Of a stretch of 64,000 bases of DNA, positions 35,723-44,322 are shown piece after piece. The position numbers and the translations under genes are program-made. A model generated the notes under the pieces. That model did no database searches. It was not told where the DNA came from and worked only from the letters and a program-made list of their open reading frames with translations. Numbering within the stretch: position 1 is the first letter of the stretch; each line of letters opens with the position of its first letter. This stretch comes from Streptosporangium brasiliense (GTDB lineage: Bacteria > Actinomycetota > Actinomycetes > Streptosporangiales > Streptosporangiaceae), in contig NZ_JAUSRB010000002.1 of assembly GCF_030811595.1 (NCBI RefSeq), positions 4,712,001 to 4,776,000 of the forward strand. Reading direction: 5' to 3'.

Positions 35723-36418
35723 ATGAATTCGCACATCAGAAAATTCGCTTCCAGCCTCCGCGCGGGAAAGCGCGTCCTGAACACCGCCGCCGTCACGACA
35801 CTGGTCGGAGCGGGTCTTGCTCTGTCGTACCAGGCGCCGGCCACCGCCATCACGGCGAAACCGGCGGCCGTCCAGACCTACGGGCACCTCGCCGGAGTCG
35901 GGTTCCGGGGCTTCCTCCTCTGCGGAGGAGGCGGCGGGCACTGCGGGCCCTACTGGTGGGGCGCCTGCGCTCCCCACTGCTGCCACGATCACCACCACCA
36001 CCACTGCGACTGTCATGACGGCCGGCGGGGCCGGCGTGGCGTGCAGGGAGTCCAGGGAGTCCAGGGGCCCCGGGGCCCGCAGGGCCCGCCGGGGGCGGCG
36101 GGACGTAATGCCGGCATCGACACGGCGTTCCAGGGCAACAACAAGTTCGTCGGCCGGCTGGTGAACGGGACGGCGCTGATCCGCGACCCGCGGACGACGC
36201 CTCCCTGGAACAACATCTCGACGCTGACCGGCTTCCCCGCCGGGGCGATCGACATCTCCCTGGCGGTCATGGGCAACACCCTGCACGTCACCGTGCTGGG
36301 AGCCGATGGCGCGGTCAGGCAGACGCAGTGCACGCTGAACCCCACTCCGGGGACCGGCAACAACCCGGCGTGGCCGGGGAACTGCACCGACTTCGAGAAC
36401 CTCACGCCGCCGCTCTGA
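35723..36418 (+). CDS. Secreted Cys/His-rich protein with a short collagen-like repeat
   Basis: 231 residues. A basic N-terminus and hydrophobic segment (about 17-42) form a signal peptide. Residues 60-99 are rich in Gly, Cys and His, with a run of five His and seven Cys (CCHDHHHHHCDCHDG), a likely metal-binding segment. Residues 100-131 are ten Gly-X-Y triplets (GVQGVQGVQGPRGPQGPPG), a collagen-like stalk. A ~100-residue globular C-terminus follows (NNISTLTGFPAGAIDISLAV), with two more Cys. It should be a trimeric surface or exported protein. No family can be named. Confidence 0.82.
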   Translation: MNSHIRKFASSLRAGKRVLNTAAVTTLVGAGLALSYQAPATAITAKPAAVQTYGHLAGVGFRGFLLCGGGGGHCGPYWWGACAPHCCHDHHHHHCDCHDGRRGRRGVQGVQGVQGPRGPQGPPGAAGRNAGIDTAFQGNNKFVGRLVNGTALIRDPRTTPPWNNISTLTGFPAGAIDISLAVMGNTLHVTVLGADGAVRQTQCTLNPTPGTGNNPAWPGNCTDFENLTPPL

Positions 36419-36451
36419 GCTCGGGCGCTGGGCCGGTGAGCTGACACGGAC

Positions 36452-36483
36452 GCGCCGTGCCCGGGATCTCCCGGGCACGGCGC
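36452..36483. terminator. Bidirectional hairpin terminator
   Basis: A perfect 14-bp stem, gcgccgtgcccggg and its complement, with a 4-base loop, between the converging collagen-like and SDR genes. Confidence 0.85.
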
Positions 36484-36519
36484 CGTCGTCTCCGGCCGTC
36501 CTCCGGCGGGGTGCCCGCC

Positions 36520-37272
36520 CTACCGGCGGCCGAGGCGGCGGGAGATCTCACCCGCGAGGTTCTTGGGGACCAGCCGGCCGACCCCGACGATGACCTTGTA
36601 GCGGAGGTCCGGGACGCTCACCCGCCTGCCGAGGGCCACGTCGCGCATGGCCTCCCGCACCACCTTGTCCGCCGACAGCCACAGGAAGCCGGGGATCCCG
36701 GAGACGTCCATCGCGGCGCGGTCGTGGAACTCGGTCCGGACGAACCCCGGGCACAGGGCCATCACCCGCACGCGGCTGCCGGTCAGCTCGGCGGCGGTGG
36801 ACTCGCTGAAGTTGACGACCCACGCCTTGGAGGCGCTGTAGGTGCCGCGGGCGAAGAACGCCGCCACCGACGCCACGTTGATCACCGCCCCCCGGTCGCG
36901 CTCCCGCATCCCCGGCAGCGCGGCCAGCGTCAGCCGCAGCACCGCCTCGCAGTGCACCTTCAGCATCCGCAGCTCGTCGGCGACCGGGACGTCGAAGAAG
37001 TTGCCGGGATGGCCGAAGCCGGCGTTGTTGACCAGCAGGTCGACCCCCTCGCGCAGCCGTCCCTCGACCGCCGTCAGACCCTCCTCGGTGGCCAGGTCGG
37101 CCGGGAGCACTTCGGCTTTCACCCCGTAGCGCAGGCGCAGTCCCTCGGCGGAGGCGGCCAGGCGGCCGGCGTCGCGGGCGACCAGGACGAGGGAGAAACC
37201 GTCGGCGGCCAGGCGGCGGGCGAACGCGGCGCCGATGCCGGCGGTCGCGCCTGTGATCATTGCGGTGGGCAT
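36520..37272 (-). CDS. Short-chain dehydrogenase/reductase
   Basis: A 250-residue classical SDR. The cofactor motif is TGATAGIGAAFA near the N-terminus; NNAGFG follows, then the active-site Ser (NVASVAAFF) and YSASK. The Arg of LVARDAG after beta-2 suggests NADP(H). The family includes DltE-like oxidoreductases of unknown substrate. It stands alone, convergent with the collagen-like gene. Confidence 0.92.
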   Translation of the reverse strand: MPTAMITGATAGIGAAFARRLAADGFSLVLVARDAGRLAASAEGLRLRYGVKAEVLPADLATEEGLTAVEGRLREGVDLLVNNAGFGHPGNFFDVPVADELRMLKVHCEAVLRLTLAALPGMRERDRGAVINVASVAAFFARGTYSASKAWVVNFSESTAAELTGSRVRVMALCPGFVRTEFHDRAAMDVSGIPGFLWLSADKVVREAMRDVALGRRVSVPDLRYKVIVGVGRLVPKNLAGEISRRLGRR

Positions 37273-37449
37273 GCGTGCAGTCTAGAGACCGCGCGGCCCG
37301 GCCCGGTGGTTCCCCCGGCCCTCCCGCCCCGCGACGCTCGCGCCCCGCGAGGGCGACGCGCCCGGCGAGGGCGACAACCGGGGTGGAGCCGTGTCACAGG
37401 ACATCATGAGGTACGTCGCCGATCGATGAATCGATGAAGGGTGAGAACC

Positions 37450-38628
37450 GTGCCGATCTCCTACCGTGGCGGGGTTGGGCTGGCCGTGCTCGGCGCGGTC
37501 CTGATGGCCTGCTCCACGGGCGACCCCGTCGCCTCCGCCGCGCCGTCCGTCTCCACTCCCGTGGCCCCGCCGACCGGGACCGCCCCGGAGAGCGCCGAAG
37601 CCGTCCCGCGTGTCCGGTTCACCGAGATCGCCCAGCTGCAGATGCCGGTGGCGATGGCCCTGCGCAAGGGCGACCGGACGCTCTACGTCGCCGAGCAGAC
37701 GGGACGGCTGCGCGCGATAGTCGACGGCAAGGTCGTGCCGGATCCCGTCGTGGACCTCTCGTCGGAGGTCAGCCGGGGCAACGAGCAGGGGCTGCTCGGG
37801 GTGGCATTCCATCCCCGCGGTGACTTCCTCTACCTGAACTGGACCGACCGCGAGGGGCACACCCACATCACGGAGTGGGCCTTCACCGGCGGGAAGGCCA
37901 CCGGCCGCCGGGACGTGCTCGTCCAGCGGCAGCCGTACCCCAACCACAACGGCGGCCAGCTCGCCTTCGGACCCGACGAGCTTCTCTACATCGCGCTCGG
38001 CGACGGCGGCAGCGGGGGAGACCCGCAGGGCAACGGGCAGAACCTGGGCACCTGGCTGGGGAAGATCCTCAGGATCGACCCGCGCGGCACCCCGTACAAG
38101 GTCCCCCGGGACAATCCGTTCGTCGGCCGGGCGGGCGCGAAACCCGAGATATGGGCCTACGGCCTGCGCAACCCGTGGCGGTTCTCCTTCGACCGGAAGA
38201 CCGGCGACATGTGGATCGGCGACGTCGGGCAGAACGCCTGGGAGGAGGTCGACTTCCAGCCCGAGGAGAAGGGCGGCCTGAACTACGGCTGGAACCTCAG
38301 GGAGGGCAGCCACCCCTTCAAGGACGGGCCCCGGCCGGGCAGGCTGGTCGACCCCGTGATCGAGTACGCCACGGGGCGCGAGGGCACCTGCTCGGTCATC
38401 GCCGGCTACGTCTACCGGGGCAGGAGGATCCCGGGCCTGCGGGGCCGGTTCCTCTACGGCGACTTCTGCGCGGGCTGGGTCAAGGCGGCCCGCGCCGACC
38501 GGCCCCGCCGGGCCCAGGAGGTGGGCAGGGTCGAGCAGCTGTCGTCCTTCGGCCAGGACCACGACGGCGAGCTGTACGCGCTCAGCCTGTCCGGCCCCGT
38601 CTACCGGCTTGAGGCCGGAGAGCGCTGA
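37450..38628 (+). CDS. PQQ-type (soluble aldose) sugar dehydrogenase lipoprotein
   Basis: 392 residues. A signal peptide ends in the lipobox VLMAC, so it is membrane-anchored outside the cell. The mature part is a six-bladed propeller of the GDH-B/HHIP-like glucose/sorbosone dehydrogenase family: MPVAMALRKGDRTLYVAEQTGRL, GLLGVAFHP, NHNGGQLAFGPDELLYIALGDGG and GLRNPWRFSFDRKTGDMWIGDVGQ. It may oxidise sugars with PQQ or have lost that activity; no PQQ genes are visible. The start is the GTG eight bases after gaaggg; another GTG lies three codons upstream. Confidence 0.9.
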   Translation: MPISYRGGVGLAVLGAVLMACSTGDPVASAAPSVSTPVAPPTGTAPESAEAVPRVRFTEIAQLQMPVAMALRKGDRTLYVAEQTGRLRAIVDGKVVPDPVVDLSSEVSRGNEQGLLGVAFHPRGDFLYLNWTDREGHTHITEWAFTGGKATGRRDVLVQRQPYPNHNGGQLAFGPDELLYIALGDGGSGGDPQGNGQNLGTWLGKILRIDPRGTPYKVPRDNPFVGRAGAKPEIWAYGLRNPWRFSFDRKTGDMWIGDVGQNAWEEVDFQPEEKGGLNYGWNLREGSHPFKDGPRPGRLVDPVIEYATGREGTCSVIAGYVYRGRRIPGLRGRFLYGDFCAGWVKAARADRPRRAQEVGRVEQLSSFGQDHDGELYALSLSGPVYRLEAGER

Positions 38629-38877
38629 GTCCGGCCGGGGCGCATGCCTGGAAATTTACGGCAATTCGGATTATCAGCTGACAATATGGCCGGATGGCCA
38701 CCGGTCGGCGGTACCGAGCGTCAATGGACGGAGAACAGTCAGCGATCGTTCGGTAAGGGCGGTGAGCTGAACAGGGCGCCTCATGCCGAGGTGGATATAA
38801 CGGGTTCCGTGGACATGTCGCTCGTATTCCGAGCGGTGTTCTCCACGGCCTGAATCATCGCCACGGGGGAGTCTGGA

Positions 38878-39300
38878 ATGGCCAGAGAACGGATGATGTC
38901 TATTCTTCTAGCGGCGGCGATCGGGGGTGGATTCGCGCTCGCAACCGCCACGATGGCAACCGCCGAGACCGAAATGCCGACGGCGCTCGCCGTTGTCTCG
39001 GGGCCTTATCCGCCGGGACCCGTCAACAACAATAACAACAACAACGGTGCAGACCCGTCGGATCCGTCGGATCCGTGGGATCCGAACTTCGACTGCGACG
39101 ACGACGGCGGCTGCTGCGACAGCAGCAGCTGCTGTGGTGGTGGCGGCTGCCGGGGGACCGTGGAGAAGACGGGCCCGGAGCTGCCGTTCACAGGAGCCCC
39201 CGTGGCGGCGGTCGCCACGCTGGGCGGTGGCCTGCTGGCCGCGGGGACCGCCACCACCGCGATCGCCGCACGGCGCCGCCGATCCACCAGTGCCCTCTAG
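38878..39300 (+). CDS. LPXTG-type surface protein, Asp/Cys-rich
   Basis: 140 residues. A signal peptide occupies about residues 7-30. Then come seven consecutive Asn, a DPSDPSDPWDP stretch, and an acidic cluster with six Cys (residues 73-91). A sortase signal closes it: LPFTG (102-106), a hydrophobic helix and RRRR. It should be covalently attached to peptidoglycan with a compact disulfide- or metal-stabilised head. The family is unknown. The gene overlaps the DUF4012 gene by 11 bases, so the two are co-expressed. The 250 bases upstream are A/T-rich and likely hold the promoter. Confidence 0.85.
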   Translation: MARERMMSILLAAAIGGGFALATATMATAETEMPTALAVVSGPYPPGPVNNNNNNNGADPSDPSDPWDPNFDCDDDGGCCDSSSCCGGGGCRGTVEKTGPELPFTGAPVAAVATLGGGLLAAGTATTAIAARRRRSTSAL

Positions 39301-41053
39301 AGGACGGCGCCGAGTCGTCATAACCGGCCTGCTGGCCCCCGTCGCCGTGGTAGCACTGGCGGGGGGCTGGTCGGCCCATCTCGGCCTGAGCGTGCGAGAC
39401 CATCTGGAGGCCGCCAGGAGCGCGCTGCTCCAGCTGCGCGCGGTGACGAGCACCCGCGACCCCGCCCTGATGGGCCGGGCGCTCGCCGACGCCCAGCGGC
39501 ACGCGGCCGAGGCGCGGCGGCTCACCGCCGGCGCCTACTGGACGATGATGACCCACGCCCCGCTGGTGGGGGCCGGCGCGACGACCGTGCGCGGGCTGGC
39601 CGAGACCGCCGCGGAGCTGACCGATGTGCTGACCGCCGTCCAGCGGGCCGCCGCGGCGTTCGTCACGGTCAAGGCGCACTCCCCGGACAGCACGCCGGAG
39701 CTGCTGACCGAGCTCGGCGCGGCCGCGCCGGTACTGGACGAGGCGGCCGGCCGGCTCGCCCGGGCGGGCTCCCGTCTGGCGGCCACCCCGGCCGAGACCG
39801 GCGTCGACCTGCTGGACCAGGCGCGCGACACCGCGCTGCACGAGGTCGACCGGCTGCGGGGCTGGCTCGCCGGCGCCGCGACCGCCGGTGCCCTGCTCCC
39901 TCCGATGCTGGGCCGCGACGGCCCGCGCCACTACTTCCTGGCCTTCCAGACCAACGCCGAATCGCGGGGGACCGGGGGCCTGGTCGGCGCGTTCGGCATC
40001 CTGCGGGCCGACCACGGGAAGATCGGCATCAAGCGGCTGTCGGCCAACAGCGGCCTCGCGCCGAGCCCCGCCCCCGTCGCCGACCACGGCCCGGACTTCC
40101 TGGCCCGCTACGGGCCGAGCGCGGTCACGCTGCTGTCCAACTCCAACCTCTCCCCGCACTTCCCGTACGCCGCGGCCACCTGGACCGGGCTGTGGGAGCA
40201 CAACACCGGCCGGCGGCTGGACGGCGCTCTGGCCACCGACCCGGTCGGCCTGTCCTACCTGCTGCAGGTGATCGGCCCGATCACCCTTCCCGGCGGGGAG
40301 ACGGTGACCGCCGAGAACGTCGTCGACCTCACCGAACGCACCGCCTATGCCCGCTACACCGACCCCGTGGCGCGCAAGCGCTTCCTCATCAGGGTCGCCG
40401 GCGCGGTCAGCGAGGCGCTGCCGGAGTCCTTCGCCGAGCCCTCGAAACTGCTGCCCGTCCTGCTCCGCATGGTCGGCGAGCGCAGGATCCAGGTCTGGAG
40501 CCGGCGGCCGGCCGAGCAGTCGCGCCTGGCGGCGACCGCCGTCGGCGGAGTGCTGCCGCGGCGGCCGGGGCCGTTCGCGGGGCTGGTGGTCAACAACTCG
40601 GCCGGCGGCAAACTCGACTACTACCTGGAACGCTCCCTCGACTACGAGCTGGACCAGTGCTGGGGTGGCCTGCGCTCGGCGACGGTGCGGGTCCGGCTCA
40701 CCAACGACGTGCCGCGGGGGAGCCTGCCCGGCTACGTCACCAGCAGGCTCGACTCCCCCGAACGCCCCCACGCGCCCGGCTCCAACCTGCTGTGGGTGTC
40801 GCTGTACGCCGGGGTCGGCGCGGAGCTGCGGGCGGTCCGGCTCGACGGCGACCGGATCCCGGTCATCGAGGAGGACGAACGGTCCCACCCCGTCTACTCC
40901 ACCCTGCTGGAGTTCGCCCCCCGGCAGTCGCGGACGCTGGAGTTCGACCTGATGGAGTCATCCTCCGGCGCGCCGCCGCTGGTCCCGGTGCAGCCGCTGG
41001 TCCGTCCCCAGCGCACCCGGGTCGTCGCGGACACCCGGGGCTGCACCCCCTGA
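39290..41053 (+). CDS. DUF4012 domain protein
   Basis: 587 residues. One N-terminal membrane span (VVITGLLAPVAVVALAGGWS) anchors a large extracytoplasmic part: a helical region to about residue 200, then the DUF4012 core (YFLAFQTNAESRGTGGLVGAFGIL, ANSGLAPSPAP, SNLSPHFPYAAATWTGLW, TDPVGLSYLLQVIGPI). DUF4012 proteins occur in actinobacterial cell-wall and exopolysaccharide loci and resemble LytR-CpsA-Psr-like ligases in setting, but have no proven activity. The GTG start overlaps the LPFTG gene. It opens the large polysaccharide locus. Confidence 0.9.
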   Translation: MPSRGRRRVVITGLLAPVAVVALAGGWSAHLGLSVRDHLEAARSALLQLRAVTSTRDPALMGRALADAQRHAAEARRLTAGAYWTMMTHAPLVGAGATTVRGLAETAAELTDVLTAVQRAAAAFVTVKAHSPDSTPELLTELGAAAPVLDEAAGRLARAGSRLAATPAETGVDLLDQARDTALHEVDRLRGWLAGAATAGALLPPMLGRDGPRHYFLAFQTNAESRGTGGLVGAFGILRADHGKIGIKRLSANSGLAPSPAPVADHGPDFLARYGPSAVTLLSNSNLSPHFPYAAATWTGLWEHNTGRRLDGALATDPVGLSYLLQVIGPITLPGGETVTAENVVDLTERTAYARYTDPVARKRFLIRVAGAVSEALPESFAEPSKLLPVLLRMVGERRIQVWSRRPAEQSRLAATAVGGVLPRRPGPFAGLVVNNSAGGKLDYYLERSLDYELDQCWGGLRSATVRVRLTNDVPRGSLPGYVTSRLDSPERPHAPGSNLLWVSLYAGVGAELRAVRLDGDRIPVIEEDERSHPVYSTLLEFAPRQSRTLEFDLMESSSGAPPLVPVQPLVRPQRTRVVADTRGCTP

Positions 41054-41060
41054 CGGCGGT

Positions 41061-41097
41061 GCGGCCCCGCCGCGAAGGACCCCCGCCGCGGGGCCGC
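41061..41097 (+). terminator. Hairpin after the DUF4012 gene
   Basis: A 9-bp perfect outer stem (gcggccccg/cggggccgc) with extra inner pairs, starting ten bases past the stop codon. Confidence 0.6.
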
Positions 41098-41154
41098 CCC
41101 GCCGCCGGGAGGCGGCAAGCCGCGGGACCGTCCCGCCGCCGGGAGGCAGCAAAG
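41097..41154. repeat. Short direct repeat
   Basis: cccgccgccgggaggcggcaa is repeated at 34 bases distance with one or two changes (41132 onward), just upstream of the phosphatase gene. Purpose unknown. Confidence 0.6.
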
Positions 41155-41199
41155 GGTAAACAGCGGCGTGCCGTGAGCGGGCGCCCGGCGGGCGCGATC

Positions 41200-41205
41200 T
41201 ACCGT
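41200..41205 (+). promoter_or_regulatory. Candidate -10 box of phosphatase gene
   Basis: TACCGT lies seven bases before the ATG with no ribosome-binding site, again fitting leaderless transcription. Confidence 0.35.
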
Positions 41206-41212
41206 CACCCTC

Positions 41213-41872
41213 ATGCAGGGTTCACCGGACAGCGCCGAGACCGTCGATCCCGCGCCGCCCGGACCCGACGGCTCCGGCCGCCGGGATCCGGAGGCCCTCC
41301 CCGCGCCGGCCGAGGACGCCGGGTTCCGCATCCTGTACGTCTGCACGGGCAACATCTGCCGCTCTCCACTGGCCGAACGGCTGACCCGGGCGGCCCTCGG
41401 CCCGTGCCCGGCGCTCCAGGTGGTCAGCGCGGGCACCCACGCCGAGCCGGGCAGGCAGATGGCCGAGCGCGCGCAGCGCGTGCTGGTCCGGCTGGGCGGC
41501 GACCCCAGCGGGTTCGCCGCCCAGCCGCTGACCTCCGAACTGGTGGCCGCCGCCGATCTCGTGCTGACGGCCACCGCCGAGCATCGCGCCGGATCGGTGG
41601 CCAAGCATCTGCCGGCGGCCGCCCGGGCCTTCACCATCGCCGAGTTCGGCGCGCTGACCCGGGCCGTGCCGGCCGCCGCGGTCACCTGCCACGAGGATCC
41701 CGTACGGCGGGCCCGCGCGCTGCTCACCGAGGTGCGGGCACTGCGCGGGCTGGTCCACGTGGACCAGCCCGACATCCCCGACCCCTACGGCGGCTCCCGG
41801 CTGGCCTACCGGGCCGCCGGACGGAGGATCGCCACGTCGCTCGCCGTCCCGCTCCGGCTGCTCACGCGTTAG
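41213..41872 (+). CDS. Low-molecular-weight protein tyrosine phosphatase
   Basis: 219 residues; the first ~38 are a Pro/Asp/Gly-rich extension. The catalytic loop is CTGNICRS (Cys nucleophile and Arg) and the general-acid loop is DIPDPYGG. It is a Wzb-like phosphatase that should dephosphorylate the Tyr tail of the adjacent BY-kinase and so reset polysaccharide chain-length control. The two genes converge and share 11 bases at their 3' ends. Confidence 0.94.
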   Translation: MQGSPDSAETVDPAPPGPDGSGRRDPEALPAPAEDAGFRILYVCTGNICRSPLAERLTRAALGPCPALQVVSAGTHAEPGRQMAERAQRVLVRLGGDPSGFAAQPLTSELVAAADLVLTATAEHRAGSVAKHLPAAARAFTIAEFGALTRAVPAAAVTCHEDPVRRARALLTEVRALRGLVHVDQPDIPDPYGGSRLAYRAAGRRIATSLAVPLRLLTR

Positions 41873-43313
41873 CCGGCGCCTTGGCCTCGGCGTCGGAGCC
41901 CTTGGCCTTGGCCCTGCCCTTCGCCTCGGCGTCGGACTCGTAGCCGTAACCGTAGCCGTAGCCGTAGTACTGGCTGTTCCTGGCCGGAGCGAAGTTCAGG
42001 ACGGTCCCCACCACGCGGGCGTTGATCGACGACAGCATCTCCACGGCGCGGGCCACGTGCTCCCGCCGGGTCTTGCCGTAGCGCGCGATGAGCAGGGTGC
42101 CGTCGCAGACCGCCGCCAGCGTCGCGGCGTCGGTGATGGGCAGCAGCGGCGGCGCGTCGACGATCACCATGTCGTAGCTCTCGGTGAGCTGGGCGAGCAC
42201 GTTGCGCATCCCGCGCGAGCCGAGCAGCTCGCTCGGGTTCGGCGGGATCTGGCCGCTCGGCAGGACCGCCAGCTCGGCGTCTCCCCAGGTCTGGATGACG
42301 TCCTGCAGCCGCGCCCGCTCGATCAGCACGTCCGTGAGGCCCGTGGTGCCCTCGATCCCGAGGTAGCGCGGGATGCGCGGGCGGCGGAGGTCGCCGTCCA
42401 CCAGGATCACCCGCCACCCGGCCTGCGCGAGCGTGATCGCGAGGTTGGCCGCGGTCGACGACTTTCCCTCACCCGGCAGGCAGCTGGTGATCACCAGCGA
42501 TTTCGGGTGCCGGTCGACGCCGATGAACTGCAGGTTGGTGCGGAGCGAGCGGAACGCCTCGGCCCTGGAGGAGCGGCCCCGGCTGCGGACGATCAGCGGC
42601 AGGCGCCGCGCGTCCCGCTCGTAGCCGATGGTCCCGAGGATCGAGGCCTTCGACGCCTGCTGCAGCGCCTCGTCCGACTTGATGGTCGTGTCCAGGCGGT
42701 CGCGGAGGATCAGCGAGCCGACGGCGACCGACAGCGCGATCACCATGGCGAGCCCGAGGTTGACCAGCGGCCTGGGGCTGACCGGCGCCACGGGGACGTC
42801 TGCCTTGTCCACCATGGTGACCCTGACGGTGGCGCGGCCGGCGGGAGTGGGCCGCTCGATCTGGTCGATCAGCTTGGGGAACTCGACGCCCAGGGCATTG
42901 GCCAGCCGCGCCGCCCGCGCGGGGTCGGTGTCGGTGACCGTGGCCCGGATGAGCACGGTGTAGGGGATGGACTCCGCGGTGATGTTCTCCTGGAGGCGCT
43001 GGACGTCCTCGCCCGCCGCGATCTGGCTGATCATGCGGCGGCTGGTCAGCAGCTCGGCGTAGGACTGCACCCGCTGCTGGGAGAGCATCCCCGCCTGGTA
43101 GGCGGTGGAGAGGCTGCCCTCCCTGTCGTGGCCGGAGACCAGCATAGTGATCGTCGCGACGTATTTGGGAGGCGTGCCGGCGGTCACGACGGACGCCGTG
43201 GCCACCGCCAGGAGCAGGGAGAAGACGATGAGCAGCCAGTTCCTGCGCGCGAGCCTAATGTAGTAGAGCAGATCCACTGGATCATCGCCGCCCTTCGCGG
43301 ATGTTTGTCGCAT
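41862..43313 (-). CDS. Wzz/Wzc-like polysaccharide tyrosine autokinase (BY-kinase)
   Basis: 483 residues. The N-terminal Wzz domain has spans at about 28-48 and 195-215 flanking an extracellular loop. The cytoplasmic kinase has Walker A (CLPGEGKSS), Walker A' (VILVDGDLRRPR) and Walker B (MVIVDAPPLLP). The C-terminal tail carries six Tyr in a YYGYGYGYGY run, the autophosphorylation cluster, then an Ala/Lys/Glu tail. It controls length of the lipid-linked polymer through phosphorylation cycles. The alternative start is a GTG 12 codons in, which would remove overlap with the upstream gene. Confidence 0.94.
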   Translation of the reverse strand: MRQTSAKGGDDPVDLLYYIRLARRNWLLIVFSLLLAVATASVVTAGTPPKYVATITMLVSGHDREGSLSTAYQAGMLSQQRVQSYAELLTSRRMISQIAAGEDVQRLQENITAESIPYTVLIRATVTDTDPARAARLANALGVEFPKLIDQIERPTPAGRATVRVTMVDKADVPVAPVSPRPLVNLGLAMVIALSVAVGSLILRDRLDTTIKSDEALQQASKASILGTIGYERDARRLPLIVRSRGRSSRAEAFRSLRTNLQFIGVDRHPKSLVITSCLPGEGKSSTAANLAITLAQAGWRVILVDGDLRRPRIPRYLGIEGTTGLTDVLIERARLQDVIQTWGDAELAVLPSGQIPPNPSELLGSRGMRNVLAQLTESYDMVIVDAPPLLPITDAATLAAVCDGTLLIARYGKTRREHVARAVEMLSSINARVVGTVLNFAPARNSQYYGYGYGYGYESDAEAKGRAKAKGSDAEAKAPANA

Positions 43314-44322
43314 GGGCCTTGGAACGGCCTGACGGATAGACGTGCACTTTCTGCGGCAGACCGATCAGGATGAGGGCCGTCCCGATCGCGGCGATCGTCG
43401 CGATGATCGGGGAGACCCAGCCCAGGGCCGTCATCAGGCTGAGAGCGCCGGTGACGGCCGCGACGGCGGCGAGCGTGAGGGCCGTGAGCCGCGTGCTGAG
43501 GCCGAGCCGGCGGATGCGGTGGGAGACGTGGTCGGTGCCGCCCTGCAGCAGCGGGCGGCCGGCCCGCTTGCGCGACAGGAACACGACCCCGGTGTCGACG
43601 GTCGCGATGAAGGTCGGCAGGAGCAGTCCCGCGACCACCGTGCCCGAGCCCTGCCCGGTCATCAGGAGCGCCGCCGAGCAGGCGAGGACGAATCCGATGA
43701 ACAGCGACCCGGTGTCTCCCATGAACACCTTCGCGGGCGCCCAGTTGTGCAGCAGGAAGCCCAGGCTGGCCAGGGACAGGGTCAGCAGGACCAGTCCGAT
43801 CGCCGGATGGGCGTACACGAAGGCCGTCCCGGCGAGGAAGGCGGCGCTGACCGTCGTGATGGCGCCCAGCGCGCCGTCCATGTTGTCGAGCAGGTTGAAG
43901 GAGTTGGTGATCACGACGATCCACAGGAGGGTGAACGGAGTGTCCAGCCAGCTCCCGGTCAGCGGCGCCTGGACCCCGCCCAGCACGACCCCGCCGGCCG
44001 CCACCGTCTCGACCGCCAGCCGGGTGAACGGGGACAGGGACGAGAGATCGTCGATCAGCCCGAGCAGGGCCACCGCCACGGCGGCGATCATGATCGCGGT
44101 GGTCCGGAGATCGGTCAGGCCCAGCGCGGCGGCTGCCGGGATGACCGTTCCCAGCATGACCGCGACGCCGCCGAGGTAGGGGATGGGCCGCTCGTGCGCC
44201 TTGTAGCCGCCCGGCCGGTCGGTGAAGTCCCAGCGCAGCGCGAGGCGCCCCAGCAGCGGAGTGGCCCCGGCGGCCAACAGGCCGCCGGTCGCGCTCACGA
44301 TGACGACAGTGGCGCCGTTCAC
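43282..44322 (-). CDS. WecA/TagO-type undecaprenyl-phosphate sugar-1-phosphate transferase
   Basis: 346 residues, about ten membrane spans. It has the polyprenyl-phosphate transferase motifs DRPGGYKAHERPIPYLGG, LIDDLSSLSP, NSFNLLDNMDGALG and KVFMGDTGSLFIGF, followed by HVSHRI. It transfers a sugar 1-phosphate (commonly GlcNAc-1-P) from UDP-sugar to undecaprenyl phosphate, the first step of repeat-unit assembly. The GTG start overlaps the stop of the epimerase gene (GTGA). Confidence 0.93.
   Translation of the reverse strand: MNGATVVIVSATGGLLAAGATPLLGRLALRWDFTDRPGGYKAHERPIPYLGGVAVMLGTVIPAAAALGLTDLRTTAIMIAAVAVALLGLIDDLSSLSPFTRLAVETVAAGGVVLGGVQAPLTGSWLDTPFTLLWIVVITNSFNLLDNMDGALGAITTVSAAFLAGTAFVYAHPAIGLVLLTLSLASLGFLLHNWAPAKVFMGDTGSLFIGFVLACSAALLMTGQGSGTVVAGLLLPTFIATVDTGVVFLSRKRAGRPLLQGGTDHVSHRIRRLGLSTRLTALTLAAVAAVTGALSLMTALGWVSPIIATIAAIGTALILIGLPQKVHVYPSGRSKAHATNIREGRR

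Noticed and set aside
38644-38853. A 69-codon open frame before the LPFTG gene
   Set aside because: No ribosome-binding site, no recognisable sequence, and it lies in the A/T-rich promoter region.
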